A stretch of DNA of 64,000 bases from Marinobacter iranensis (GTDB taxonomy: Bacteria; Pseudomonadota; Gammaproteobacteria; Pseudomonadales; Oleiphilaceae). Of this stretch, positions 42,736 through 52,284 are shown one piece after another. The position numbers and the translations under genes were made by a program. The notes beneath the pieces are model-generated. The model worked only from the letters and a program-made list of their open reading frames with translations. It made no database searches and was not told the origin of the DNA. The DNA is taken from the NCBI RefSeq assembly GCF_029207565.1, contig NZ_JANCMW010000002.1:434001-498000 (forward strand), given 5' to 3'. Position 1 is the first letter of the stretch. Each line of letters starts with the position of its first letter.

Positions 42736-43509
42736 ATGGCTCTGGCAAAACGCATCATCCCCTGCCTCGACGTCGACAAAGGCCGCGTTGTAAAAGGCGT
42801 GAACTTTGTTGATATCCGCGACGCCGGCGACCCGGTGGAAGTGGCCCGCAAATACAACGAACAGGGCGCCGACGAAATTACCTTCCTGGACATTACCGCC
42901 AGCCATGAAAGCCGCGATACCACCTATGAAACCGTGGAGCGCATGGCTGCGGAAGTATTCATTCCGCTGACAGTTGGTGGCGGTGTGCGCACCGTTGAGG
43001 ACATTCGCAAGCTCCTGAATGCCGGCGCAGACAAGGTGTCCATCAACACCGCTGCGGTGTTCAACCCGGAATTCGTCCGCGAAGCCGCTGGCCGTTTTGG
43101 CAGCCAGTGCATTGTAGTAGCCATTGATGCCAAGCGTGTCAGTGGGGAAGGTGAAGAACCGCGCTGGGAGATTTTCACCCACGGTGGCCGTAAGCCTACA
43201 GGGCTCGATGCCGTGGAGTGGGCCCGCAAGATGACCGCCATGGGCGCCGGAGAGTTGCTGCTGACCAGCATGGACCGGGACGGTACCAAGGTCGGATTTG
43301 ATCTGGGGCTGACTCGGGCGATCAGTGACGCGGTGTCGGTGCCGGTGATTGCTTCAGGTGGTGTGGGTGAGCTTCAGCATTTGGCGGATGGTGTGACCGA
43401 AGGGCGTGCGGATGCGGTGCTGGCTGCTTCTATCTTTCACTTTGGGCAGCATACGATTCCGGAGGCCAAGGCGTTTATGAAGGCTCAGGGGATTGTGGTT
43501 CGGGATTAG
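42736..43509 (+). CDS. hisF: Imidazole glycerol phosphate synthase cyclase subunit HisF
   Basis: A 257-residue (beta/alpha)8 cyclase paired with HisH. The catalytic Asp11 equivalent lies in [15 protein letters not shown], the second aspartate in [18 protein letters not shown], and phosphate loops in [12 protein letters not shown] and [12 protein letters not shown]. It ends the hisBHAF group. A REP-like palindrome follows 15 bp after the stop, in the gap with the convergent yibQ-like gene. Confidence 0.97.
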   Translation: MALAKRIIPCLDVDKGRVVKGVNFVDIRDAGDPVEVARKYNEQGADEITFLDITASHESRDTTYETVERMAAEVFIPLTVGGGVRTVEDIRKLLNAGADKVSINTAAVFNPEFVREAAGRFGSQCIVVAIDAKRVSGEGEEPRWEIFTHGGRKPTGLDAVEWARKMTAMGAGELLLTSMDRDGTKVGFDLGLTRAISDAVSVPVIASGGVGELQHLADGVTEGRADAVLAASIFHFGQHTIPEAKAFMKAQGIVVRD

Positions 43510-43524
43510 GTTGGCAGTTGGTTT

Positions 43525-43556
43525 GTCGGATTACGGCTTTGGCTAATCCGACCTAC
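43525..43556. repeat. REP-like palindrome, single copy
   Basis: Perfect nine-base arms (GTCGGATTA and TAATCCGAC) surround CGGCTTTGGC, followed by CTAC. It matches the palindromes at 5015-5044 and 58589-58664. It lies between convergent hisF and the yibQ-like gene, and its right half contains the stop codon of the latter (TAG on the minus strand, 43543-43545). It may serve both genes as a terminator-like hairpin. Confidence 0.8.
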
Positions 43557-44361
43557 TTTGATTTGCTAATGTGGGCCGGATTGCCCGTTTCTCTCCCTCT
43601 GCAAACATCGGCCGGTTGCCATTCCTCATGGCCCACACGCCGCTGACGGTGGCTACGGCAATGCCCTGTTCGTCCAGCTCCGGCAATCGCTTTTCAAGAT
43701 AATCCACGGTTACCTTGTGCGGGTGGCCGATGCCGATGGCGCTGCCATTTTCCTTTGCCCGTTTGATGAGAAGTTGGAACTGCCGGTCCACGAATTCTTC
43801 CGTTTGCTCGTGATCCAGGAACACATCCCGGGTGAGGGTGGGGATTTGATAGGCGGCGGCTACTTCGCCGGCGATGGATGAGGCGATAGTGCGGCTGTCC
43901 ACGAAATAGACCGGGTAGTGGTCCAGTTCGGACATGACCCAGTCCATGGCCTCTAGCTGTTGGGTCAGCAGGCTGCCCATGTGATTGTTCACGCCCTGGA
44001 CATGGGGAATGGATTGCAGGGCCCGGCGCAGGGTTGAGGCCATGCTGTTCTTGTCCATGTCCGGGCTCAGGCCGCCAGGGCCCAGGCCGAGATTGCGGGT
44101 GTTGGCCATGGGCGCGTGTAGCATGATTTCCTTGTGCTTTCGGTGCGCCAGCTCTGCCAACCTGTTGGTATGCCTGCGGTAGGGCAGGAAAGCCAGGGTA
44201 ATGGGCTGGTCCAGGGCGATCAGTCGTTCCCCCTCAGCCAGGTTGTGCCCCATGTCATCGATAATGATGGCAATGGTGGGCGGAACCCGCTGGTCGTTTT
44301 CCCCGGCAACAACCGGGGAAACGGCCAGTGCGGCTGCAATCAGCGTAGCTAGAACTTTCAA
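43543..44361 (-). CDS. Divergent polysaccharide deacetylase family protein (YibQ-like)
   Basis: A 272-residue periplasmic protein. A signal peptide ends near VVAG, residues 16-20, followed by IAIIIDDMGHNLAEGERLI, which is the family hallmark (DD metal site). Later segments are EIMLHAPMANTR, GVNNHMGSLLTQ, VYFVDSRTIASSIAG and SAIGIGHPHKVTVDYL. The family has the NodB-like barrel with shifted active-site residues; its substrate is not established, and a link to the cell wall is assumed because it is regularly next to ctpA and envC homologues, as here. Its start overlaps the ctpA stop by 4 bp. The C-terminal residues and stop come from a REP-like repeat. Confidence 0.88.
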   Translation of the reverse strand: MKVLATLIAAALAVSPVVAGENDQRVPPTIAIIIDDMGHNLAEGERLIALDQPITLAFLPYRRHTNRLAELAHRKHKEIMLHAPMANTRNLGLGPGGLSPDMDKNSMASTLRRALQSIPHVQGVNNHMGSLLTQQLEAMDWVMSELDHYPVYFVDSRTIASSIAGEVAAAYQIPTLTRDVFLDHEQTEEFVDRQFQLLIKRAKENGSAIGIGHPHKVTVDYLEKRLPELDEQGIAVATVSGVWAMRNGNRPMFAEGEKRAIRPTLANQSRSD

Positions 44362-45767
44362 TCCGCGCTTCCCTGTTCGGGCTTGTTGCGATTGCCGAGA
44401 ATGCCCAGGCCTTTCAGAAGGTTCAGAGCGGAGCGTAGCTGGAAGTCCCTGCTTGCAGGTGAGGTGTTCTTGTTCTGCTCTGTTTCCTCCGTTTTCTGGG
44501 TTCCGCCCTGGCTTTCATCCTGGCCTTCAAGGTGGCCGCTGAGGTCCGCCTCGGTGAAGAACGGCTGGCTGTCCAGCTCGGTAAACTGTGCCGGCTTCAC
44601 TTCAATATCCGGTTTGATGCCCTTGGCCTGGATGGAACGGCCGTCCGGAGTGTAGTAGCGCGCAGTAGTCATCTTGATGGCGTGGGTTTCGTCAAGCGGA
44701 ATAACGGTCTGGACGCTGCCCTTGCCAAACGACTGGGTGCCCATCACCACCGCTCGCTGGTGGTCCTGCAGCGCACCGGCGAGGATTTCCGAGGCGGAGG
44801 CAGAGCCGCCGTTGATCAGGACCACGATGGGGGTGTCGGGCATCACCTCGCCCGGTTTGGCATTGAAGCGCAGGCGTGAGCTCTGGATGCGGCCCTCGGT
44901 ATAAACGATCAGGCCTTCATCCAGCAGAGCATCGGCGGACTCTACCGCAGCTTGCAGGATACCGCCTGGGTTGTTACGCAGGTCAATAACCAGGCCGTCC
45001 AGTTCGCTGCCATGCTCCTCTTCGAGGGCTTTAAGTGCCTTGGTAAACTGGGCCCCGGTATCCGCCTGGAACTGGGTAATCCGTACATAGCCATAGCCGT
45101 TCTCGATAATGCGGGACTTGATGCTGGTGACCTTGATAATGTCCCGTTCCACATCAATCTCGATCGGTGCCGATTCCCCCTCGCGCATAATGGTGAGGGT
45201 AAGGACGGTTCCCGGCTTGCCGCGCATCAGTTTGACGGCTTCTTCCAACGACATGCCCTTGACCGGCTGGTCACCCAGTTTGATGATCAGGTCGCCTGCC
45301 TGCACACCAGCCTTCTGGGCAGGGGTGTCGTCGATGGGCGAGATAACCTTCACAAAACCATCTTCCATGCCCACTTCAATACCCAGGCCACCGAACTCGC
45401 CAGAGGTGCTTTCTTCAAGCTGTTCGTAGTCCTTCGGGGCCAGGTAGGTGGAATGGGGGTCCAGGTCCGAGAGCATGCCTTTAATGGCGCTTTCGAGAAG
45501 CTGGCTGTCGTCAACCTCTTCCACGTAGGCGTCCTTGATGCGGCCAAACACTTCAGCGAATTTGCGAAGGTCGTCCAGGGGCAGTTGCTCTTCCGGATCA
45601 GGCAGTTGTATTTCCACCTGTTCCCCGTGCTGGATACCTTCGAGCAGGCGCCGGGTTTCCTCATCGGCTTCCTGGGCGTGAACAAGGCCGGGCAAGGCGG
45701 TTAAGCAGGTAGCAAGGGCGAGTGCGCGTGTGGTTGCGGCGTGGTGTAAACTTCTTACCCGTCTCAT
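44358..45767 (-). CDS. S41-family C-terminal processing peptidase (CtpA)
   Basis: A 469-residue periplasmic serine protease. A signal sequence ends near LVHAQ. The PDZ domain (residues about 95-180) carries GGLGIEVGMEDGFVKVISPI and AGVQAGDLIIKLGDQPVKG. The catalytic Ser-Lys dyad lies in INGGSASASEILAGAL and MGTQSFGKGSVQTVI. The C-terminal 70 residues are low-complexity and charged (DESQGGTQKTEETEQ). CtpA trims proteins at their C-termini and affects peptidoglycan hydrolase levels. It is 4 bp from yibQ and 106 bp from the envC-like gene in the same direction, consistent with an operon for cell-wall turnover. Confidence 0.95.
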   Translation of the reverse strand: MRRVRSLHHAATTRALALATCLTALPGLVHAQEADEETRRLLEGIQHGEQVEIQLPDPEEQLPLDDLRKFAEVFGRIKDAYVEEVDDSQLLESAIKGMLSDLDPHSTYLAPKDYEQLEESTSGEFGGLGIEVGMEDGFVKVISPIDDTPAQKAGVQAGDLIIKLGDQPVKGMSLEEAVKLMRGKPGTVLTLTIMREGESAPIEIDVERDIIKVTSIKSRIIENGYGYVRITQFQADTGAQFTKALKALEEEHGSELDGLVIDLRNNPGGILQAAVESADALLDEGLIVYTEGRIQSSRLRFNAKPGEVMPDTPIVVLINGGSASASEILAGALQDHQRAVVMGTQSFGKGSVQTVIPLDETHAIKMTTARYYTPDGRSIQAKGIKPDIEVKPAQFTELDSQPFFTEADLSGHLEGQDESQGGTQKTEETEQNKNTSPASRDFQLRSALNLLKGLGILGNRNKPEQGSAD

Positions 45768-45873
45768 TCACATGTCCTGTGTTGTTCCGATGGCTGGTTT
45801 GTTCCTGAGCATTGCCGGACAGTATGGCGTTACCGGGCTGATTTGTCAGCCCTTTAGGGTAGCACGATCAGGC

Positions 45874-47010
45874 TCAGCGGTTGCCCAACCAGCGCAGCGG
45901 GTTGTCCGGCTTACCGTTGTGGCGAACTTCGAAATACACCGCGGGTTCATCAGTGCCACCTGTGCGGCCGGCCTGGGCAATGGCTTCCCCTGCCTCGACC
46001 CAGTCTCCGGGGCTTGTGAACAGGCTGCTGCTATGGCCATAGAGGGTCATGTATCCATCGCCGTGGTCGAGGATGGTGATCAGGCCGAACCCACGCAGCC
46101 AGTTGGCAAAGACGACGCGGCCATAATGAACCGCTTTTACGTCGCTTCCATCAGCGGTGTTGATCAGCAGGCCGTTGTAACTGAGTTTGCCGCTGGCATA
46201 GCTGTCGCCGAAGCTGCTGGCAATCTTGCCTTCCGCTGGCCAGGGCAGCTTGTCCCTGAGTGATCCGAACGGGTCTGATTCATTGGGGGTGGGAATACTG
46301 GCAATGGCTTCTTCCACCTCTTTCAGCAGTTTTTCCAGCCGTTTGCGGTCCGCTTCCAGCTCCTTGCGCTCGTCTCGGCGATCGCTGATGTCTGCTTCCA
46401 GGGCTGCCAGGGTCTGTTCCCGCTCTTTTTTGCTGCTGCTGAGTTTTTGCTGACGGTCGGCGACGTTTTCTTCCAGTTCCGCCAGCCGCAGCCGCCCGGC
46501 CTTGACCTGCTTCCGGGTTTCTTTCAGTTGGCGGAGATTGGCGGCGAACGCTTCGAGGCGGTCAATGGTGTCCCGGCTGAGGTACTCGTAGTAGGTCATG
46601 GTGCGGGCGATCTTGTCCGGGTCAATCTCGTTGAGCAGGACTTTCACGGCAGGGGCGTCGCCTTCCATCCAGGCGGCGCGGATCTGCATCTTCAGGCTGT
46701 CGCGCTGGCTTTCCAGTACACGGGTGAGCTCGGCCTCTTCCTCGCCCAGTTCGGTCAGGCGCTGTTGCTGTTCCCTGGCCTGTTCCCGGAGTTCGCGGCG
46801 TTCGCGGGTGAGCCGTCCGATTTCCTGCTCGATACCGGAAAGCTGGCGCTCCAGTGACGAGCGGTCTTCTTCGGCATCGGCCAGCCACTCGTCAATGTCG
46901 GCGATCTCTTCCTTGAGGTCTTCGATCTGGCCAGGTGTAACCTGTTGCTCCGCCAGTGCTGGCGTGGCGACTGCAAGCAGTGCCAGCACCAGCCACAGTC
47001 GCGCAATCAA
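45874..47010 (-). CDS. Murein hydrolase activator EnvC-like protein (LytM/M23 domain)
   Basis: A 378-residue periplasmic protein: a signal peptide ending at PALAEQ, a long coiled coil (residues about 25-240, rich in [13 protein letters not shown] heptads), and a C-terminal LytM fold from about 260. In active M23 peptidases the first zinc ligands are in an HxxxD motif; here the matching segment reads [11 protein letters not shown], so metal binding and catalysis are not expected. This degeneracy is normal for EnvC, which activates amidases during division. The start overlaps the gpmI stop by 4 bp. The order gpmI-envC-ctpA-yibQ is common in gammaproteobacteria. Confidence 0.93.
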   Translation of the reverse strand: MIARLWLVLALLAVATPALAEQQVTPGQIEDLKEEIADIDEWLADAEEDRSSLERQLSGIEQEIGRLTRERRELREQAREQQQRLTELGEEEAELTRVLESQRDSLKMQIRAAWMEGDAPAVKVLLNEIDPDKIARTMTYYEYLSRDTIDRLEAFAANLRQLKETRKQVKAGRLRLAELEENVADRQQKLSSSKKEREQTLAALEADISDRRDERKELEADRKRLEKLLKEVEEAIASIPTPNESDPFGSLRDKLPWPAEGKIASSFGDSYASGKLSYNGLLINTADGSDVKAVHYGRVVFANWLRGFGLITILDHGDGYMTLYGHSSSLFTSPGDWVEAGEAIAQAGRTGGTDEPAVYFEVRHNGKPDNPLRWLGNR

Positions 47011-48557
47011 CCGATCTCCACCAGGCTGTGCCCGGTCATTTCGGCCGGTTGTTTCAGGCTCATCAGGCTCAGCAGGGTGGGTGCCACATCGCTGAGGCTG
47101 CCGTCGTCTTTGAGGGACACCTTGCGGGGGCCAACGTAGATCAGCGGCACCGGGCCAATGGTATGGGCGGTATGCACCTGACCGGAATTGGGGTCGGTCA
47201 TCTGCTCGCAGTTACCATGGTCCGCAGTGATCAGCGCTTCGCCGCCAACTTCTTCCAGTGCTTCGGTAATACGGGCAACGCACTGGTCGATGCATTCTGC
47301 GGCCTTGATGGCGGCATCCAGTTTGCCGGTATGGCCCACCATATCGCCGTTGGCGTAGTTGCAGACCACCAGGTCGTACTTGCCACTCTTGATGGCTTCC
47401 ACCAGTTTGTCGGTGACCTCGGGCGCGCTCATTTCCGGCTGCAGGTCGTAGGTGGCAACCTTGGGGGAGGGCACCAGGATGCGGTCTTCGCCCTCGAATG
47501 GGGTTTCCAGGCCACCATTGAAGAAGAAGGTGACGTGGGCGTATTTTTCGGTTTCAGCAATTCGCAGCTGGGTTTTTCCGAGGTTGGAAACGTATTCGCC
47601 GAGGCCGTTGGTCAGTTGTTCCGGCGGGTAGGCGCAGGATGTTTTAATGTCGGCCGCGTACTCCGTCAGCATCACGAAGTCCGCCAGTTCCGGGTGCTTG
47701 CGGCGATCAAAACCGTCGAAGTCCTTTTCCACGAAGCAGCGGGTCATCTCCCGGGCACGGTCGGCACGGAAGTTCATGAATATCACGATGTCGCCGTCGT
47801 TGATGGTGGCTTCCGTATCGCCGCTGGTTTTTATGCGGGTGGCCTTCACAAACTCGTCGTTCTCACCGCGCTCGTAGGCCTGTTCCAGTGCGGTTACCGG
47901 GTCGGCGAAGGTGAACTCTGCTTCACCCAGGGTCATGACGTTGTAGGCTTCTTCCACACGGTCCCAGCGATTGTCGCGGTCCATGGCGTAGTAGCGGCCA
48001 ACAATAGAGGCAACGCGGCCCACACCGAGGTTTTTCAGCTTGGAGGCGGCTTTCTCAAGTGATGCTTTTGCGCTGCGGGGTGGCATGTCGCGGCCATCCA
48101 GGAAGGCGTGGATATAGACTTCTTTCGCGCCGCGTTTCGCCGCCATTTCAGCGGCAGCCAGTATGTGGTCCTCGTGGCTGTGAACGCCGCCGGGAGAGAG
48201 CAGGCCCATCAGGTGTACCGCGCGGTCGCTGCCCACAGCCTTGTCGATGGCGGCGCAGAGCGCTGGGTTTTCCGTAAAAGTACCTTCTTCCACATCTTTG
48301 TCGATGCGCGTCAGGCTCTGGTAAACCACTCGTCCGGCGCCCAGGTTCATGTGGCCAACTTCGGAGTTGCCCATCTGTCCCTGGGGCAGGCCGACAAACA
48401 TTCCGGATGTATTAATGAGCGTTTTCGGCTGATTTTTCCAGAGCTTATCCCAACATGGCGTGTTGGCATTGCTGATGGCGTTGTCTTCAGCCGGGTCGCG
48501 GTGGCCCCAGCCATCAAGAATGATCAGTGCGGTAGGCTTACGCGTGGCAGTCATCAC
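47007..48557 (-). CDS. gpmI: 2,3-bisphosphoglycerate-independent phosphoglycerate mutase
   Basis: A 516-residue, manganese-dependent enzyme of the alkaline phosphatase superfamily that interconverts 3- and 2-phosphoglycerate. The metal-binding N-terminus [11 protein letters not shown], the phosphoserine nucleophile in [15 protein letters not shown], and the C-terminal metal ligands in [16 protein letters not shown] and [13 protein letters not shown] are intact. Length is standard. It is the first gene of a four-gene leftward operon (gpmI, envC, ctpA, yibQ). A palindromic site lies 16 bp upstream. Confidence 0.97.
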   Translation of the reverse strand: MMTATRKPTALIILDGWGHRDPAEDNAISNANTPCWDKLWKNQPKTLINTSGMFVGLPQGQMGNSEVGHMNLGAGRVVYQSLTRIDKDVEEGTFTENPALCAAIDKAVGSDRAVHLMGLLSPGGVHSHEDHILAAAEMAAKRGAKEVYIHAFLDGRDMPPRSAKASLEKAASKLKNLGVGRVASIVGRYYAMDRDNRWDRVEEAYNVMTLGEAEFTFADPVTALEQAYERGENDEFVKATRIKTSGDTEATINDGDIVIFMNFRADRAREMTRCFVEKDFDGFDRRKHPELADFVMLTEYAADIKTSCAYPPEQLTNGLGEYVSNLGKTQLRIAETEKYAHVTFFFNGGLETPFEGEDRILVPSPKVATYDLQPEMSAPEVTDKLVEAIKSGKYDLVVCNYANGDMVGHTGKLDAAIKAAECIDQCVARITEALEEVGGEALITADHGNCEQMTDPNSGQVHTAHTIGPVPLIYVGPRKVSLKDDGSLSDVAPTLLSLMSLKQPAEMTGHSLVEIG

Positions 48558-48572
48558 TTAATCCGATGGTAG

Positions 48573-48590
48573 TTTGGTAAATTTACTAAA
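48573..48590. promoter_or_regulatory. Near-perfect palindrome upstream of gpmI
   Basis: TTTGGTAAATTTACTAAA reads almost identically on both strands, with one mismatched pair. It lies 16 bp upstream of the gpmI start and 111 bp upstream of the rhodanese-like gene. The location overlaps where a gpmI promoter would be, so a repressor site is plausible. No regulator is adjacent. Confidence 0.35.
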
Positions 48591-48663
48591 ACGAACATCG
48601 ATTCTAAACATTTTCGCACCTGCCGGCCAGTTTCGTTACCTTCTGTCCGTGGGGAAGGGTGTG

Positions 48664-48669
48664 TATAAT
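48664..48669 (+). promoter_or_regulatory. Candidate -10 element of the rhodanese-secB promoter
   Basis: A perfect TATAAT lies 31 bp upstream of ATG 48701. The region 17-18 bp before it (TTCTGT) is a weak -35. It would give a short leader ahead of the rhodanese-like gene. Confidence 0.45.
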
Positions 48670-48700
48670 CCCGCCACAAACTATTCAGCAAGGTGTTTTC

Positions 48701-49117
48701 ATGGAAAGGGTGTTCGAGTTCGCGGTTAACCATTACATTCTGGTGTCTCTGTTTGTCGCTTTCCTGCTGGCCATACTTGTGCTCGAGTCACGCCGTGGCG
48801 GCAAGAAAATTTCGGCGCAGGGAGCCGTGAACCTGATTAACCGTGACGAAGCTGTCGTCGTCGATATCCGTGACCGCAAGGATTTTAACGAGGGCCGGAT
48901 TACCGGTGCAATCAATATTCCCCTTAATAGTATCAAAAGCCGTGCGTCAGAACTGAAGAAGTTCAAGGACAAGCAGATTATCGTGGCGGACAAGATGGGC
49001 CAACATTCGGCGATGGCGGTCAAGCAGCTGAATGCGGAAGGCTACACCAACGTGGTTCGCCTGGATGGTGGCGTTGCCGACTGGAAAGGCAACAACCTGC
49101 CGCTGGTGAAGAAGTAA
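48701..49117 (+). CDS. Membrane-anchored rhodanese-like protein (YibN-like), cysteine-free
   Basis: A 138-residue protein with an N-terminal membrane helix (ILVSLFVAFLLAILVLE) and a cytoplasmic rhodanese domain: VVVDIRDRKDFNEGRITGA, NIPLNSI, and RLDGGVADWKGNNLPLV. Where a sulphurtransferase has its active-site cysteine, the loop reads VADKMGQHSAMAV, and there is no cysteine anywhere in the protein. It is therefore not expected to transfer sulphur and may act as a binding or scaffolding domain. ATG 48701 follows AAGGTG; an upstream start at 48659 would disturb the membrane segment. The gene precedes secB, as yibN does in several relatives. Confidence 0.87.
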   Translation: MERVFEFAVNHYILVSLFVAFLLAILVLESRRGGKKISAQGAVNLINRDEAVVVDIRDRKDFNEGRITGAINIPLNSIKSRASELKKFKDKQIIVADKMGQHSAMAVKQLNAEGYTNVVRLDGGVADWKGNNLPLVKK

Positions 49118-49258
49118 CGGCCCTGCGGGGCCTTGAACTGAACGGTAAACTGTCGCACTGTTTCACATAAGCGGGCGGAGCCAGGCACTACACTGTTCCG
49201 GCAGCATTAACATAACAACGGGCCCTGGTTGCCCCTACCGAGAACGAAAGGATTGAAC

Positions 49259-49759
49259 ATGGCTGAAAATCAGCAGGCCGCAGCAGGCAACGAAAACCAG
49301 ACTCAACCCCAGTTTGCGCTCCAGCGTATTTACGTGAAGGATTTGTCGTTTGAGTCTCCCAATTCCCCGGCGGTCTTTCAGGACCAGTGGAAGCCGCAGG
49401 TCAATCTGGACCTGAACACCTCCCATAACAAGGTCAGCGACAACCAGTATGAAGTTGTGCTGTCCCTGACGGTGACGGCAAAAGTTGATGACAAGGTTGC
49501 CTACATCGTCGAGATCCAGCAGGCAGGTGTCTTCCTGGTGAAGGGAATTGAAGGCCCGCAACTTGGCCAGATGCTGGGCGCCTATTGCCCGAACATCCTG
49601 TTCCCCTATGCGCGGGAAGCCATTGATGGTGTGGTCGGCAAGGGCAGCTTCCCGGCGCTGATGCTGGCGCCGGTTAACTTCGACGCGATATACGCCCAGG
49701 CACTGAAGCGCAAGCAGGAAGAAGCCGCCGGAGAGGCGAAGGAAGAGCAGACTCACTGA
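49259..49759 (+). CDS. secB: Protein-export chaperone SecB
   Basis: A 166-residue SecB, which keeps pre-secretory proteins unfolded and delivers them to SecA. Family signatures are FALQRIYVKDLSFESPNSP (split by KD), EVVLSLTVTAKVDDKVAYIVE and QLGQMLGAYCPNILFPYAREA. The start at ATG 49259 follows GAAAGGA; the longer open frame from 49229 lacks a start signal. It lies 141 bp after the rhodanese-like gene with no glutaredoxin gene between them, unlike Escherichia coli. A strong terminator follows 24 bp after the stop. Confidence 0.97.
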   Translation: MAENQQAAAGNENQTQPQFALQRIYVKDLSFESPNSPAVFQDQWKPQVNLDLNTSHNKVSDNQYEVVLSLTVTAKVDDKVAYIVEIQQAGVFLVKGIEGPQLGQMLGAYCPNILFPYAREAIDGVVGKGSFPALMLAPVNFDAIYAQALKRKQEEAAGEAKEEQTH

Positions 49760-49783
49760 TACTGCTCGCGCCCATACGGTGAC

Positions 49784-49820
49784 AAAAGCCCCGCCAACTG
49801 TTCAGGTTGGCGGGGCTTTT
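49784..49820. terminator. Strong bidirectional rho-independent terminator
   Basis: A perfect 15-base stem (AAAAGCCCCGCCAAC and GTTGGCGGGGCTTTT) closes a seven-base loop, with T-runs on both strands. It lies between secB and a convergent binding-protein-like gene whose TAA stop (49820-49822) abuts its right arm. Confidence 0.93.
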
Positions 49821-50584
49821 TATTGGACGGCCTCCGGCCCGATGCCGTCAGTGATTATCCGGTCCAGATCGCCGGATGCCTTCATGGATTCCAGAGCCCG
49901 GGAGAGGCAGGGGATGTCGTCTTTCCGGGACTTATGCACCCAGTGGTATATGGGCGCTTTCAGCAGCGGTTTGCCAATTGACAGCCGTGGGTTCTTGCGT
50001 TTGGCGGCCAGGGCGTCCCATTCCAGGGTCAGTGCCACGTCAATCCTCCCGCGCTCCAGCAGGTTGATTAACTGAAAGGTATCGCTGGTGGCAACTTGCG
50101 TGACATCCTCGGGCAAAACCGAGGCTATCATCCGGTAGCCGTTGAGAAAGCCAATCCGTTTTCCCTCCAGCGAGGCTTCTGAATGTTTGGGGTCGCCGTT
50201 AAGAATCACCGAAACCAGGCGGGCCTCATCAATAGGGGTATCAAGGGGGAGTAAGGGAGCGTTTTCCTTCACTGCCATGGGAATGCGGGCGAGTTCGCCG
50301 TCTGATTGGCCTTTCTCCGCCATAAGCACGGCCCTTGCGGCCGGAACGTCCAGGTAACGTATGTCCAGCCCGCAGCTGTCATAGAGTTGCCTGACGATTT
50401 GTTTGCCAAGTACCACAGAGACTTCTGAGGTCGTAGAGGGCGTGGTGATTACCCGGGTGTCCTGCGCATCATCATTGGACCAGGCATCGCCTGCTATCAG
50501 TATGAGTACGAGGGTTAAAACGGGCCATCTCGGGTAATGATGATTACTGCGCCCCTTCAAAACCAAACTGCCTCCATGCTTCAT
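49820..50584 (-). CDS. Periplasmic substrate-binding-like protein (SBP family 3 type)
   Basis: A 254-residue secreted protein with a signal sequence ([15 protein letters not shown]) and a compact two-lobe fold like family 3 solute-binding proteins. Visible segments are [57 protein letters not shown] and [19 protein letters not shown]. The usual ligand arginine motif is not clear. There are no transporter genes next to it, so it may be an orphan sensor or binding protein. Its ATG 50584 lies inside the 3' end of trmL (41-bp overlap); internal TTG codons at 50566 and 50560 are alternatives. Confidence 0.75.
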   Translation of the reverse strand: MKHGGSLVLKGRSNHHYPRWPVLTLVLILIAGDAWSNDDAQDTRVITTPSTTSEVSVVLGKQIVRQLYDSCGLDIRYLDVPAARAVLMAEKGQSDGELARIPMAVKENAPLLPLDTPIDEARLVSVILNGDPKHSEASLEGKRIGFLNGYRMIASVLPEDVTQVATSDTFQLINLLERGRIDVALTLEWDALAAKRKNPRLSIGKPLLKAPIYHWVHKSRKDDIPCLSRALESMKASGDLDRIITDGIGPEAVQ

Positions 50585-51008
50585 AAACCACCAGTGCCAC
50601 CGTGTTGGACAGGTTCAGGCTGCGACTCTCCGGGCGCATGGGCACTCTCAGGCGATGCGGCTCCGGCATGGCGTCGCGGATGTCTGACGGTAGCCCGCGG
50701 GTTTCGGGGCCGAACATCAGGTAGTCGCCGCTCTGGTATGTGACTTCATGATAACCACGACTGCCTTTGGTGGTCAGCCCGAAAAGCCTTAAAGGTTGTT
50801 CAGTGTCCAGAAAGGCCTGGTAGTCCGGATGCACTGTTACCGTGGCGTATTCGCTGTAGTCCAGGCCAGCCCGCCGCATCTGCTTGTCTTCCAGGGTAAA
50901 GCCCAGGGGTTCAATCAGATGCAGCCGGCAGCCGGTGTTGGCACAGAGCCTGATGATATTGCCGGTGTTCGGCGGTATCTCGGGCTCGAATAACACCACG
51001 TTCAGCAT
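50544..51008 (-). CDS. trmL: tRNA (cytidine(34)-2'-O)-methyltransferase TrmL
   Basis: A 154-residue SPOUT methyltransferase that modifies wobble C or U in two leucine tRNAs. It begins [21 protein letters not shown] (NTGNI, split here by PP) and ends with the trefoil-knot S-adenosylmethionine site: [11 protein letters not shown], then [23 protein letters not shown] 51008 is 7 bp beyond the thiolase stop. The longer open frame to 51167 overlaps the thiolase and is not needed. Length is normal for the family. Confidence 0.95.
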   Translation of the reverse strand: MLNVVLFEPEIPPNTGNIIRLCANTGCRLHLIEPLGFTLEDKQMRRAGLDYSEYATVTVHPDYQAFLDTEQPLRLFGLTTKGSRGYHEVTYQSGDYLMFGPETRGLPSDIRDAMPEPHRLRVPMRPESRSLNLSNTVALVVYEAWRQFGFEGAQ

Positions 51009-51015
51009 TACGTGA

Positions 51016-52194
51016 TCAGCGTTCCACGGCCAAGGCAACACCCATGCCGCCGCCAATACACAGGGTTGCCAGACCCTTCTTCGCGTCCCGGCGGGCCATC
51101 TCATGCAGCAGGCTGACCAGGATCCGGCAACCGGACGCCCCGATGGGGTGGCCCAGCGCAATGGCACCGCCGTTCACGTTGACCTTCGCTGTGTCCCAGC
51201 CCAGGTCCCGGTTGACGGAAATGGCCTGGGCCGCGAAGGCCTCGTTGGCTTCCACAAGGTCCAGATCGTCTACTGACCAGCCAGCCAATTTCAGGCAGCG
51301 CTGGCTGGCCGGAATCGGGCCGGTGCCCATAATCGTGGGATCGACACCCGCATTGGCATGGGCCCTGATGGTGACCAATGGCGCTAGCCCCAGCTCTTTG
51401 GCCTTGTCGGCGCTGCAGACAATCACCGCAGCCGCGCCGTCATTCAGGGAAGACGCATTGCCGGCGGTGACGGTTCCATCTTTTTTGAACGCACCGCGAA
51501 GTTTGCCCAGGCTTTCGGTGGTAACACCCGCGCGTGGGCCCTCGTCCCTGTTCACGATCAGCGGGTCGCCCTTGCGCTGGGGAATGGTGATAGGAACAAT
51601 CTGGCTGTCGAAGTAACCGGCGTCTATTGCGGCGGCGGCTTTCTGCTGGGAGGCTGCGGCAAATTCATCCTGCTCTTCGCGGGTGATGCCGTATTTCTCC
51701 ACGATATTTTCCGCAGTCACGCCCATATGGTAATCGTTGAAGGCATCCCATAGGCCGTCGGAAATCATGGTGTCCACCATGTTCCAGTTGCCCATGCGCT
51801 GGCCGTTGCGGCTGTTGGGTAGCACGTGTGGTGCCTGGCTCATGCTTTCCTGGCCGCCGGCGATCATCAGCTCGGCGTCGCCGCAACGGATGGCCTGCAC
51901 AGCCATGTGCACAGCCTTGAGGCCGGAGCCGCACACCTTGTTGATGGTCATGGCGGGTACCGAGGCGGGAATGCCCGCATTGATGGATGCCTGGCGTGCC
52001 GGGTTCTGGCCGCAGCCGGCTGTCAGCACCTGGCCCAGAACCACCTCGTTGACCTGGTCGGCGACAACGCCGGACTCTTCCAGCAGGGCCTTGATAACAG
52101 CGCTGCCGAGCTGATCGGCACGAAGGCTGGAAAGCCCTCCGCCGAAGCTGCCGACGGCGGTACGTTTGGCGGCTACGATAACAACATCACGCAT
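51016..52194 (-). CDS. Acetyl-CoA acetyltransferase (thiolase, AtoB/PhaA type)
   Basis: A 392-residue biosynthetic-type thiolase. The acyl-accepting cysteine lies in [17 protein letters not shown] near residue 88, with [18 protein letters not shown] and [10 protein letters not shown] forming the rest of the active site. It condenses two acetyl-CoA into acetoacetyl-CoA or runs in reverse. It is distinct from the catabolic thiolase at 24995, which has RRCGGG at the nucleophile. It lies 7 bp upstream of trmL on the same strand, with no metabolic connection to it. There is no adjacent phaB or phaC. Confidence 0.93.
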   Translation of the reverse strand: MRDVVIVAAKRTAVGSFGGGLSSLRADQLGSAVIKALLEESGVVADQVNEVVLGQVLTAGCGQNPARQASINAGIPASVPAMTINKVCGSGLKAVHMAVQAIRCGDAELMIAGGQESMSQAPHVLPNSRNGQRMGNWNMVDTMISDGLWDAFNDYHMGVTAENIVEKYGITREEQDEFAAASQQKAAAAIDAGYFDSQIVPITIPQRKGDPLIVNRDEGPRAGVTTESLGKLRGAFKKDGTVTAGNASSLNDGAAAVIVCSADKAKELGLAPLVTIRAHANAGVDPTIMGTGPIPASQRCLKLAGWSVDDLDLVEANEAFAAQAISVNRDLGWDTAKVNVNGGAIALGHPIGASGCRILVSLLHEMARRDAKKGLATLCIGGGMGVALAVER

Positions 52195-52284
52195 GGGTTC
52201 TCTCCGGTTGTCAGGCAGGTTTGAAAAGCTGCATGCATTGTATCGGAAAGCCGGGGTAGGCCAAAGCGAGCGGGGGTAATCCGC

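Noticed and set aside
49119..49132. Small GGCCC-TGCG-GGGCC hairpin after the rhodanese-like gene as a terminator
   Set aside because: The stem is only five bases and no U-run follows; transcription probably continues to secB.
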